From positions 11,460-75,459 of the forward strand of contig DBYO01000032.1 of the NCBI GenBank assembly GCA_002310235.1: DNA of 64,000 nt. Direction: 5' to 3'. Under the pieces are notes generated by a model. That model worked only from the letters and a program-made list of their open reading frames with translations, was not told where the DNA came from and searched no databases. Both the position numbers and the translations under genes were made by a program. The stretch comes from Bacteroidales bacterium UBA1184 (GTDB lineage: Bacteria > Bacteroidota > Bacteroidia > Bacteroidales > ML635J-15). Shown piece after piece: positions 7,189 to 15,389 of the stretch; position 1 is the stretch's first letter, and each line of letters begins with the position of its first letter.

Positions 7189-8772
7189 ATGAAAAACATA
7201 CTTGTTGCTTTGCTGTTCTTGCTGTCGCTGTGTGCATACGGGCAGGAGGAAGAATTTATTGGAGGAAATTGCACCAGCATAATGGTCGGCAAGAAGGCCA
7301 GTGCCGATGGTTCGGTTATTACTTCGCACACCTGCGACGGACGCTACCGCACATGGATGACGATTGAGCCCGCCGCAAACTACAAGGACGGTGCTACCCA
7401 CAAGGTTTACAAGGGCACTATGCACACTAAGAGCCGCACCGACACTACGGGTCTAACGCTCGCTGGTGAAATTCCGCAGGCAAAGCACACCTACGCTTAC
7501 CTCAATACTGCATATCCTTGTCTCAACGAAAAGCAGCTTGCCATTGGCGAGACTACTTTTTCTGGTCCCGATACGCTTGTTAACAGCAAGGGAATGTTTA
7601 TGATTGAGGAACTTGAACGTGTTGCACTTATGCGTTGTACTACTGCTCGTGAAGCTATAAAGCTTATCGGAAGCCTTGTAAAAGAATACGGTTATGGCGA
7701 TGGCGGCGAGTGCATTACGATTGCCGACAAGAACGAGGTATGGCAGATGGAAATCCTTGGCGAAGGTCCCGACAAGATTGGTGGCGTGTGGGCAGCAAAG
7801 CGCATTCCCGACGACCATGTTGGCGTGTCGGCAAACATTGCTAGAATTGGGCAGATGGAGCGCAACAATCCCGACTATTTTATGGCTTCGGACAATGTTG
7901 AGGAAGTTGCCAAAAAATACAACCTGTGGGACGGCAGCGAACCGTTTGTCTTCTGGAAGGCTTTTGCGTCGTCGTATGGCGCAGGGAAGAACTTCAAGGA
8001 ACGCGAGTTCTTTATTCTCAACAGTATAGCTCCTTCGCTCGGACTTAGCATGGATATGGATGAACTGCCGTTTTCGGTTAAGCCCGATGAAAATGTTGAT
8101 GTCCGCAAGGTGATTGAACTTTTCCGCAGCACCTACGAAGGCACCGACCTCGATATGACTCGCAATGTGCGAATGGTTACCAAGAAGCGTCTCGACGACG
8201 GCACTTTGGTTGACGATACAATTGTAAGTCCAATAGCAAATCCGTGGCTTGGTACAAATTTGCGCAACACCTTGAATTTCATTGCTCCCGAGACTGTAAC
8301 ATTCCAGCGCACTGTGGCTGTGGCTTGGTGCTCGTACTCGCACATTATCCAGTTGCGCAGCTGGTTGCCCGACGAGGTTGGTGGCATCTGCTGGATGTCG
8401 GTTGACAATCCCGCTCAGACTCCACGAGTGCCTATTTTCTGCGGAACAACCGCATTGCCAAAGGCTTACGATGTCTGTGGACAAAGACAACTCGACGACA
8501 ACTGCGTGCTATGGACTTACCGCAAGGCAAACAAGTTGGCAACCGTAGCTTGGCAATCAACGAGACCGGTTCTTGAAAGTGCACTCAAATCATACGAGGA
8601 TGATGCATTTGCTGGTCTTAAGGAATTGGAACAGAAAGTTGTTGACAACGGCAATGCCAAGAAGTCGGCGAAACTTTTGAATGCCTATACAAACGATAAT
8701 TTTGAGAAGTCGGCAAAGAAATGGAAAAGCTTGGAAGAAATGTTTTGGCTGAGATTTGGAATGGGATTTTAA
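7189..8772 (+). CDS. secreted C69-family dipeptidase
   Basis: 527 residues with a signal peptide (1-18) and then GGNCTS, where C28 aligns with the autocatalytically exposed N-terminal Cys nucleophile of the C69 (PepD/U34) Ntn-hydrolase family. The conserved region ADGSVITSHTCDGR follows. The protein would cleave dipeptides in the periplasm, feeding amino-acid fermentation, a theme repeated by the lysine mutase at the right edge. The length fits the Bacteroidales secreted C69 enzymes. It sits six bases after the PepSY-like gene; such proteins can act as propeptide-like inhibitors, so a functional link is possible but unproven. Confidence 0.9.
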   Translation: MKNILVALLFLLSLCAYGQEEEFIGGNCTSIMVGKKASADGSVITSHTCDGRYRTWMTIEPAANYKDGATHKVYKGTMHTKSRTDTTGLTLAGEIPQAKHTYAYLNTAYPCLNEKQLAIGETTFSGPDTLVNSKGMFMIEELERVALMRCTTAREAIKLIGSLVKEYGYGDGGECITIADKNEVWQMEILGEGPDKIGGVWAAKRIPDDHVGVSANIARIGQMERNNPDYFMASDNVEEVAKKYNLWDGSEPFVFWKAFASSYGAGKNFKEREFFILNSIAPSLGLSMDMDELPFSVKPDENVDVRKVIELFRSTYEGTDLDMTRNVRMVTKKRLDDGTLVDDTIVSPIANPWLGTNLRNTLNFIAPETVTFQRTVAVAWCSYSHIIQLRSWLPDEVGGICWMSVDNPAQTPRVPIFCGTTALPKAYDVCGQRQLDDNCVLWTYRKANKLATVAWQSTRPVLESALKSYEDDAFAGLKELEQKVVDNGNAKKSAKLLNAYTNDNFEKSAKKWKSLEEMFWLRFGMGF

Positions 8773-8806
8773 AACAGTTGAAAGTTAAAAGTTAACAGTT
8801 ATCAGA
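8773..8806. repeat. word repeat (agttaaaagttaacagtt)
   Basis: The short spacer is nearly all variants of the word AGTTAAAAGTT / AGTTAACAGTT, the same type as other spacers of the window. Confidence 0.5.
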
Positions 8807-8810
8807 CAAG

Positions 8811-9476
8811 ATGCAAAAGAAAATATTTGTACTATTCATTATGAGCATAATACTATGTTCAAACAATGGTTTCTCACAATCATTAAACGGGCACGAGTAT
8901 GTTGATTTAGGATTGCCAAGCGGTACTAAATGGGCAAAATGTAATATCGGTGCTAAAACACCCGAAAGTTACGGCGACTTATTTGCGTGGGGAGAAACGA
9001 AGACAAAGGCTAACTATGGAGGGCAAGGATATTGTTTCAATGGCGAAGTTAGTTCTACATTAAAAAAATATTCCTCGGAAACTACCGTCAAGCATGGCGA
9101 AAAGCCAGACAACTTACTTGTGTTAGAGGCTGTGGATGATGCAGCTACGGCAAATTGGGGAGAAGGATGGCGTATGCCTACTGATGCGGATTTCGGAGAA
9201 TTGCTATCAAATTGCACTGCGACTTGGACAACACAAAACGAAATAAAAGGATATATTTTTACAGGTCCAAATGGGAATTCAATCTTTTTGCCTGCAGCGG
9301 GCTGGTGTTCGACTGATAACGTCATTGATAGAGGTAGTAGCGGTTGCTATTGGTCCAAAAGCCTTAACAGAGAGAACGTATTCCGTGCCTATAATCTAGA
9401 ATTTAGTTCCAACAATTGTAAGCTAAACGATTCCGGAAGAAGCGATGGAATTTCGGTAAGACCCGTCTGTAATTAG
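8811..9476 (+). CDS. exported FISUMP-like surface protein
   Basis: 221 residues with a signal peptide (about 1-23). The body matches the pattern common in Bacteroidales and Fibrobacter: HEYVDLGLPSGTKWA, then GDLFAWGE, then a Trp-rich core W-R-M-P-T and a terminal region GxSVRPV. This resembles the FISUMP (Fibrobacter succinogenes major paralogous) domain, whose fold is C-lectin-like and whose function is unknown. No catalytic residues are evident. It stands alone between word-repeat spacers. Confidence 0.7.
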   Translation: MQKKIFVLFIMSIILCSNNGFSQSLNGHEYVDLGLPSGTKWAKCNIGAKTPESYGDLFAWGETKTKANYGGQGYCFNGEVSSTLKKYSSETTVKHGEKPDNLLVLEAVDDAATANWGEGWRMPTDADFGELLSNCTATWTTQNEIKGYIFTGPNGNSIFLPAAGWCSTDNVIDRGSSGCYWSKSLNRENVFRAYNLEFSSNNCKLNDSGRSDGISVRPVCN

Positions 9477-9600
9477 CAATCTTCAAATACTTAAATCATC
9501 AAATTTTCAAATCATTAAGCAAATTCAACCTAAAACATTAAAACCTGAAACGGCATCAGCCATTGAAACTTAGAAACTTATATACATTAAAACTTAGTAC
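9477..9600. repeat. cluster of AT-rich word repeats upstream of trmD
   Basis: Blocks of TCAAATACTTAAATCATCAAATTTTCAAATC, CCTAAAACATTAAAACC and GAAACTTAGAAACTTA fill this spacer. The word types are the same as at 6629-6745. Confidence 0.6.
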
Positions 9601-9620
9601 AGTCGCGGCGCGCCACGACT
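9601..9620. repeat. 20-bp near-perfect palindrome AGTCGCGGCGCGCCACGACT
   Basis: 18 of 20 bases are self-complementary, centred on GGCGCGCC. It lies 18 bases before the trmD start and shares outer RGWCG...CGWCY ends with the palindromes at 4456, 48067 and 57578. Confidence 0.65.
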
Positions 9621-9638
9621 CAACAAAAAAAATAGCTT

Positions 9639-10316
9639 ATGCGAATTGACATTATAACCGTTTTGCCAGAAATCCTTGATGGACCGCTGAACAATTCGAT
9701 AATCAAGCGGGCAACCGACAAGGGAATTGCCGAAGTTCATATCCATGACCTGCGCGAATACGGCCTTGGGCGTCACAAGCAGGTTGATGACTACGCCTTT
9801 GGCGGCGAGGCTGGCATGGTAATGATGATAGAACCTATCTATAACTGCATCAACGATTTGAAAAAGCAACGCGACTATGACCTTGTAATTTACACATCGC
9901 CCGACGGTAAGCCGTGGAAGCAGAAGGAAGCTAATCGCATAAGCATGATGAACAACATTATAATTCTTTGTGGTCACTATAAGGGCATCGACTATCGCAT
10001 TCGCGAACACCTTATCGACGAGGAGTTTAGCATCGGAGACTTTGTGCTTACTGGTGGCGAACTTGCCGCCGCTATGATGTGCGACAGCATTATCCGTGTT
10101 ATACCTGGTGCAATCGGCGACGAGCAGTCGGCCTTGTCCGATTCGTTCCAAGACGGACTTCTTGCACCGCCAGTCTATACCCGTCCTGCTGAGTTCAACG
10201 GATGGAAAGTCCCAGATATTCTGCTTTCTGGAAATTTTGCCAAGATAGATGAGTGGAAAGAGGAACTTGCCTACGAGCGCACAAAGACATTGAGACCGGA
10301 TTTGTTGGAGGAATAA
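9639..10316 (+). CDS. trmD: tRNA (guanine37-N1)-methyltransferase
   Basis: 225 residues, the usual TrmD length. TrmD methylates G37 next to the anticodon in tRNAs reading CNN and GNN-type codons, preventing +1 frameshifts. The SPOUT trefoil-knot signature is intact: LCGHYKGIDYRIREH then EEFSIGDFVLTGGELAA and IPGAIGDEQS. The N-terminus MRIDIITVLPE and the GGEAGMVMMIEP segment also match. In this genome it is next to surface-protein genes rather than ribosomal-protein genes. Confidence 0.96.
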   Translation: MRIDIITVLPEILDGPLNNSIIKRATDKGIAEVHIHDLREYGLGRHKQVDDYAFGGEAGMVMMIEPIYNCINDLKKQRDYDLVIYTSPDGKPWKQKEANRISMMNNIIILCGHYKGIDYRIREHLIDEEFSIGDFVLTGGELAAAMMCDSIIRVIPGAIGDEQSALSDSFQDGLLAPPVYTRPAEFNGWKVPDILLSGNFAKIDEWKEELAYERTKTLRPDLLEE

Positions 10317-10320
10317 TTTC

Positions 10321-10842
10321 CTACTTTATCTTATCTCCGCAAAATTCCCTTCGTCCACATTTTTCGCAGTGACTGCCCATCCATACGCTATCGAACTGAT
10401 TGATGGCCGATTCTACAATTTCTGGATCGTTGGTGTAAATTCCAGCCTCGAAGTTCCGTTTTTGTGGACTTTTCATGCCTATGCCTGCACCGGTAAGGTT
10501 TGCCGAACCAATATAGACGCTTTCCATGTCGAAAATCATAATTTTGAAATGTACGCGCGGACATAGTACTCGTTCAAGATTGGTATGCAGGATAGGGTAG
10601 CGGTCAAAGTCAGTGCGAAAGTTTTCTCCAGGTTCCTTGGCGTGAATGAGACGAATTTCTACACCTTTTTTCAGAAGCGAAGCAAGTATGCCAAGCATTG
10701 GCACAACATCGTTGCCTTGCTTTATGTACAAGTCCTTGATGTCGGCTGTGCCAATCCATAGGGTACGCTTTACATTTGTGAGCTTTGAAAGCACTTCGGT
10801 GTAGTGTTGTTCGTTGGCTATGTATTTTAGGAAAGGTGACAT
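10321..10842 (-). CDS. small phospholipase D-like (single HKD) protein
   Basis: 173 residues with one PLD motif: H98-x-K100-x4-D105 followed by S-x-N. Single-motif members act as dimers; family roles include phospholipase, nuclease (Nuc, Bfil) and helicase-associated activities. After the domain comes C159-x2-C162-x5-C168, a small Cys patch that could hold a metal. There is no signal peptide, so a cytosolic role is likely. It starts five bases after the amidase stop on the same strand and is convergent with trmD. The substrate cannot be told from sequence. Confidence 0.75.
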   Translation of the reverse strand: MSPFLKYIANEQHYTEVLSKLTNVKRTLWIGTADIKDLYIKQGNDVVPMLGILASLLKKGVEIRLIHAKEPGENFRTDFDRYPILHTNLERVLCPRVHFKIMIFDMESVYIGSANLTGAGIGMKSPQKRNFEAGIYTNDPEIVESAINQFDSVWMGSHCEKCGRREFCGDKIK

Positions 10843-10847
10843 GCAAA

Positions 10848-13800
10848 TTATTCTATAACAAATTTCGCCTTATTTTTCCCAATTTTTGCGATGTAGATTC
10901 CTGCTGCAATTTTTCCCAGCGAAATTTCTGTTACCTCTGATTCGGTTTTTCGTACAAGGACGATTCTACCGTTTATATCGGTAATTATAAGTTGCTTTCC
11001 TACAAGGTCTGGAGTAATGCTTATAGAGAAACTTCCATTGTTGGGTGAAGGGTAGGTGCTAATGCCGCAAAGGTCTTCGTCGCTGATGCTTACTGTAGTT
11101 GTGTCGTTTGCAACCGAGTAGTTGTACCATCCGATGTTTTGTGCCGAGTCGATTGCTATCGAGCTTATGATGGCGAAGTCCTGGTTCCCTTCGATATTGG
11201 CAGGAGCTTGAATATCTCCGTTTTCGCCCGCGGTTATGCTTGCTGTATTGCTGCGTGAACGGTAAATCCTGAAATTGTCGATGTGTGCTGTCGCACCGCC
11301 GTTGCGTAGCGCCACAATGTTGCCCTCTGTGAAGAAGTCTGGTGCTGTATATGAACCATAGTAGCTGTAATCATAATATATCGAACTCTTGCCGTTTATG
11401 CGGTTGTAAATAAGTTTTACGTTGTGCCAGTTGTGAGTATCGAGTGGAAGGTCAATGCACTTGTTCTGTGAATATGTGTTGTTTTCTACGCGGTAGAACT
11501 CAACTCTCGACGAACTTGACGACAGTCGGAAATAGATGAAGTATCCGTTGCCGTGGTTTTCAGTTTGTCCGTCGGTGCTCATGTAGTGCAGACCAATACG
11601 CTGATTTGTCGCGCCTTCTGTCATCTTGAAGTCGAATTCGTACAAATATTTGTCAGCCAATGTTTGGTCAACAGTAGCATATAGGTTCGATGTCGCGGTT
11701 TCTGTCTGGATCAGGTGCCCGTCGCTAATGCTCCATGAGCCGGTTACGCCTGTCCACGCATCGCCAATTTCGGTATCGAAATCGCTGTTGGCAAAGCCGT
11801 TTGAGTTGTTGGATATCCATTCTTCTCCTGCAAGATATTTAACACCGTAGAAACGTTCTGCTACGAAATTGTTTTCGGTTTCGTCGAATGTAGCTTCGAA
11901 GTCGGTTCCGTTCCATGCATGGTCGGTGCTTATTTCGGTTACGGGAGCAGTCCAGTCAACCTTGACGTCTTTCTCGTAGTAGTCCGACCACATTCCGTTG
12001 TTGCCGTGAAGTATGGTTCTTATTTTTCCAGCATAGCTTCCATTAGTGCTTTCGTGGCGGATGTCACCGTTTTCTCCTATTGTGACGGTAATGTCGGCAC
12101 TATTGTTGCGCAAACGTGATACATAGATGTCCTTGTATTCGGTCTTGCAGTTTGCAGAGCGCAAAGAGAAGCAGTCGCCAGATGTAAATGGATTGGAGTC
12201 GTTGAGTGTAACGGCAACAATGTCATCTATATAGCAAGTTATTTTGCCCGTATTTGTGTCGAATAAAATCTTTATATCGTACCATTGACCAGCATTTATG
12301 GTATATGAAAGCGAAGTGTATGTTCCTCCGTTTTCCGAATACGAGCCATCAACATATTTGTAAAGTTGTGCTGTGTTGTGGTCGGCACGGATAAATAGCA
12401 TGTATCCGTTCCTCCGTTCTGCATTGTCGGTAAAGAAATAGAATCCAGCACGGCGGTTAGAGCCATCTCCGGTAATTTTCATTTTTGCATGATATAAATA
12501 TGTATATCCGCTTTCCTGATGCAGGTTGCAGTGTAGGTTTGTGCTTGTTAGTTCTTCATCGGTTTGTATTATCGCATCAGAATTCATTACCCAATTGCCG
12601 TTTGCAATTGTCCAATTCTCGGGAATTGTTTGTCCGTCAAATTTTTCGTAAAGCGTTCCACGTGATGTGTTGGTCGTCCAATTGTCGTCTTCTTTGTCAA
12701 GTATCTGGTAGAAAGCCTTGTTTGTGCTGCTTCTGTCGTCGAAAGAGACTTGAAAGTTGCTGTTGTTCCATTCGTCGGCTGTGATTTCGGTTGTTGGCGG
12801 AACAGTGTCGTCTTCTGGCAGAACAATGTTCCATCCGCAGTCGTTCATTTTACGTGCTACCTGAACGCGGAAGTTTGGTAGCATTGCGTAAAGGGTTTCG
12901 CCGGGGCATGTTGTGCCGATTGATCCGTTGGAGTCTTGGTTTACGTCGCGGTGTCCTGAAATACGGTAGCGGCTGAAAGTAAATTGTCCTGCCTGATTGA
13001 TTATGTCGGCGGATGATGTCGGGTCGAGTTCCTTGCGGTCGTACCACCAGGCTAGCATGTCCCAGCATTTTTCGAGCTGGGCGCTGGTTGGAGCGGTAGC
13101 AAGAGTATCGGAATGTCCGATGAAATTGAGACCAATTGACTTGGAATTGCAATATCCTGCGTGAGCGCCTTTAACATCAGAAGTGGGCAGGTTGGGATTG
13201 TGGCGACCCTGGTACATATTTCCGTACTTGTCAAAAAGGTAGTTGTAGCCTATGTCTGACCAGGGTTCAGAGAGTCCATGTACGTGATAGTACCAATAAG
13301 ATCGCACAACAGCGGCTCCGTCGGTGTATGAGTATGGACTTGCGCCATGGTGTATGATTGTATGTGTCGGTGTTATATATGTGACACTGTATGTTGGATT
13401 TAGGCAATCCGTATAGTTGCCGCACCACGCTGAACGAGGAACGTAGTCTGGAAATTCGAGACAGTTGCCATCGCGGGTAGCGTTGACGTGTATGGTTCGG
13501 TTCGATGCTTCTTCATTTTCCGATTTCATATCTTGGAAAACAAGTTCAATTTTTGTGAGTTGTACATTTACAGGCGGAAAAATTAAGAATTCAATCGAAT
13601 CGTGCATATTGAGGTCGAAACCGAAAAGCAAGTCGGTGTAGAAGATGTTTGGTTCGATGTCTTCGGGACGGAAATATCCGTGGTCGTCCTGCCAGTTTGT
13701 CCATTTCTGACCTTGCGATGTGCGGTAATAGACAATGAAATGTCCTTCGAGAGCATTGCGGTCGGTGGCATCGAAACCTATGGCAAACGAGGTAAATGGC

Positions 13801-13982
13801 ATCGGCGCTTTCATGCGGAAACCATATGCACCGTCATCGTTTGGTTTTAATAGTTCATTTATTTGTATGCGCATGAGTGTCGTTCCGTTTTCTGAATGTG
13901 ACTTTATGGTCTTGTAGTTCACCTGTGCGAACGATGCCAATGATATGGCTATGACTATTATTGATACAAATAAACGCTTCAT
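10848..13982 (-). CDS. type IX-secreted N-acetylmuramoyl-L-alanine amidase (PGRP domain) with two lectin-like repeats
   Basis: 1044 residues. A signal peptide (1-19) and a beta-rich region lead to an amidase_2/PGRP domain (about 175-370) with the zinc-ligand pattern: His pair in TIIHHGA (about 211-212), His in SGHRD (about 342) and Cys in TTCPGE (about 358). Two long repeats follow, each opening with a T-E-I-(S/T)-x-D-x-W-N segment and a concanavalin/LamG-like jelly roll (about 430-640 and 690-930). The last ~75 residues are a type IX secretion sorting domain (YPSPNNGSFSI... GIYIAKI). It should cut peptide stems of peptidoglycan outside the cell, either for growth on other bacteria or for self-remodelling. 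Confidence 0.88.
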   Translation of the reverse strand: MKRLFVSIIVIAISLASFAQVNYKTIKSHSENGTTLMRIQINELLKPNDDGAYGFRMKAPMPFTSFAIGFDATDRNALEGHFIVYYRTSQGQKWTNWQDDHGYFRPEDIEPNIFYTDLLFGFDLNMHDSIEFLIFPPVNVQLTKIELVFQDMKSENEEASNRTIHVNATRDGNCLEFPDYVPRSAWCGNYTDCLNPTYSVTYITPTHTIIHHGASPYSYTDGAAVVRSYWYYHVHGLSEPWSDIGYNYLFDKYGNMYQGRHNPNLPTSDVKGAHAGYCNSKSIGLNFIGHSDTLATAPTSAQLEKCWDMLAWWYDRKELDPTSSADIINQAGQFTFSRYRISGHRDVNQDSNGSIGTTCPGETLYAMLPNFRVQVARKMNDCGWNIVLPEDDTVPPTTEITADEWNNSNFQVSFDDRSSTNKAFYQILDKEDDNWTTNTSRGTLYEKFDGQTIPENWTIANGNWVMNSDAIIQTDEELTSTNLHCNLHQESGYTYLYHAKMKITGDGSNRRAGFYFFTDNAERRNGYMLFIRADHNTAQLYKYVDGSYSENGGTYTSLSYTINAGQWYDIKILFDTNTGKITCYIDDIVAVTLNDSNPFTSGDCFSLRSANCKTEYKDIYVSRLRNNSADITVTIGENGDIRHESTNGSYAGKIRTILHGNNGMWSDYYEKDVKVDWTAPVTEISTDHAWNGTDFEATFDETENNFVAERFYGVKYLAGEEWISNNSNGFANSDFDTEIGDAWTGVTGSWSISDGHLIQTETATSNLYATVDQTLADKYLYEFDFKMTEGATNQRIGLHYMSTDGQTENHGNGYFIYFRLSSSSSRVEFYRVENNTYSQNKCIDLPLDTHNWHNVKLIYNRINGKSSIYYDYSYYGSYTAPDFFTEGNIVALRNGGATAHIDNFRIYRSRSNTASITAGENGDIQAPANIEGNQDFAIISSIAIDSAQNIGWYNYSVANDTTTVSISDEDLCGISTYPSPNNGSFSISITPDLVGKQLIITDINGRIVLVRKTESEVTEISLGKIAAGIYIAKIGKNKAKFVIE

Positions 13983-14007
13983 AATTATATGATAATTAAA
14001 ATTATGC

Positions 14008-14015
14008 CAAAGATA
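14008..14015 (-). promoter_or_regulatory. -7 box (TATCTTTG) for the secreted amidase
   Basis: A perfect minus-strand TATCTTTG 25 bases before the ATG at 13982. Confidence 0.55.
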
Positions 14016-14069
14016 ATTATTTTTTTGAAAGATAGAGTTTTGTTGGGAATAAATAGATTTATCAGGATT

Positions 14070-14891
14070 TTATTTCTTCTTTTTCTTCTCTTTCTTTTCC
14101 TTGTCTTCAAAATATTTGTCCTTGTATTTTTCGTAGCGGTCTTCCCATTGTTCAATGCTTTCGTCGTCGAACTTTATGGAACCGATAAGTCCCATTAGGC
14201 TACGTATATGCGCGGCACGGGCGGAGGCTTTTTTAGGACTTCGTTTGGGGTCGCGAGGGTTGGGGTAGGCGGCAACAATTTGCGAGGCTTCGGCTTTGGT
14301 AAGATTTTTTGCGCTCTTGTGGAAATATTCCTGCGCAGCCGCTTCTGCACCATAAATACCAGGCCCCATCTCTATGACGTTGAGATATACTTCCATGATG
14401 CGCTCTTTCGACCAGAAAAGTTCAATAAGGAAGGTTTGATATACTTCCAGTCCTTTGCGAATCCATGAACGACCTTGCCACAAAAATACATTCTTGGCTG
14501 TCTGTTGCGAAATGCCGCTGCCGCCACGGTTGCTTTTGCCCGACTTGTGCTCTTCGATGGCTATGTCAATGGCTACTCGGTCGAAGCCATTGTGTCCCAG
14601 AAACATATTGTCTTCGCTGGCAACCGATGCATCGACAAGGTATGGCGAAATTTCGTCAAGCGATTTCCATTCTTTTTTTAGTGATTCTCCTTCAAATAAT
14701 GAACGGGAAATCATAGTAAGCGTAATGGGCGGATTTACCCAGCGGTATAGTATGGTTGTGAGTAGGTTAAGTCCGAATATGCAAAGAATTGTAATGAAGA
14801 TTGCCTTCATAATCTTTCGGAATATGGACTTGCCACTTTTTTTCTTTGCTGGTTTGGTAGTGGATTCTTTTTTTGCTTTGTTTTTTCTCAT
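14070..14891 (-). CDS. mtgA: monofunctional peptidoglycan glycosyltransferase
   Basis: About 273 residues, GT51 family. It polymerises lipid II into glycan strands at the inner membrane without a transpeptidase domain. A basic N-terminus precedes one membrane segment, then the donor/acceptor motifs SEDNMFLGHNGFD (catalytic Glu), GGSGISQQTAKN and the ELFWSKERIMEVYLN region are all present. The C-terminus ends in a Lys/Glu-rich tail with a run of lysines. I start at ATG 14891, 15 bases after the upstream stop; the longer frame from 14933 would overlap the preceding gene. Confidence 0.92.
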   Translation of the reverse strand: MRKNKAKKESTTKPAKKKSGKSIFRKIMKAIFITILCIFGLNLLTTILYRWVNPPITLTMISRSLFEGESLKKEWKSLDEISPYLVDASVASEDNMFLGHNGFDRVAIDIAIEEHKSGKSNRGGSGISQQTAKNVFLWQGRSWIRKGLEVYQTFLIELFWSKERIMEVYLNVIEMGPGIYGAEAAAQEYFHKSAKNLTKAEASQIVAAYPNPRDPKRSPKKASARAAHIRSLMGLIGSIKFDDESIEQWEDRYEKYKDKYFEDKEKKEKKKKK

Positions 14892-14905
14892 ATTATTTAT
14901 GAATG

Positions 14906-15388
14906 TTATTGTGCGTTGCTGTCTATTTCGCAACTATCTTTTCTTGTTGTGCAAATATGTGAAAATGCGAACATTATGGCGAAACTAACAAGCAGATAGT
15001 GTCGCAGCATAATGCCGTCGATTAGGAATATGCACGATGGAATTATGGCAAGAGCCATACTTTTCCCGTTCGTACGTTTGTGGAAGTATAATGCATATAC
15101 AAACCAATATGCGACAAGCAGTGCTACGTTTGAAATTGCGTATATAGTAAAATGTGTTTTGGACGCGAATCCGAATTCGGCAATTCCGATGTTGAAAGCC
15201 ATTAGGAACATTGAGCCATATCGACCTACTTGTTCTAGAATGTACATTGAACGACAACATTTGCACTTTGTTTCCTGTCCTTTGAATTTTATGGCGTACA
15301 AAATGTTTGGAATCAACATCAGCACTATGGTGATGAGTCCGAAAAGGTTTATCCAGTTCCAACCGTCGATTATGCAATATTTTTCCAT
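14906..15388 (-). CDS. integral membrane protein of unknown function
   Basis: 160 residues with four to five hydrophobic segments (about 12-33, 58-80, 83-104, 115-132 and 133-150). A conserved-looking CKCC motif lies between the first two. I do not recognise the family. It begins two bases after the YfcC-type transporter stop and precedes mtgA by 15 bases, so the three are probably one transcript. Confidence 0.65.
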   Translation of the reverse strand: MEKYCIIDGWNWINLFGLITIVLMLIPNILYAIKFKGQETKCKCCRSMYILEQVGRYGSMFLMAFNIGIAEFGFASKTHFTIYAISNVALLVAYWFVYALYFHKRTNGKSMALAIIPSCIFLIDGIMLRHYLLVSFAIMFAFSHICTTRKDSCEIDSNAQ

Positions 15389-15389
15389 G

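Noticed and set aside
7453..8490. 345-codon open frame opposite the C69 dipeptidase
   Set aside because: Antisense shadow of a clear gene; no domain pattern and no promoter.
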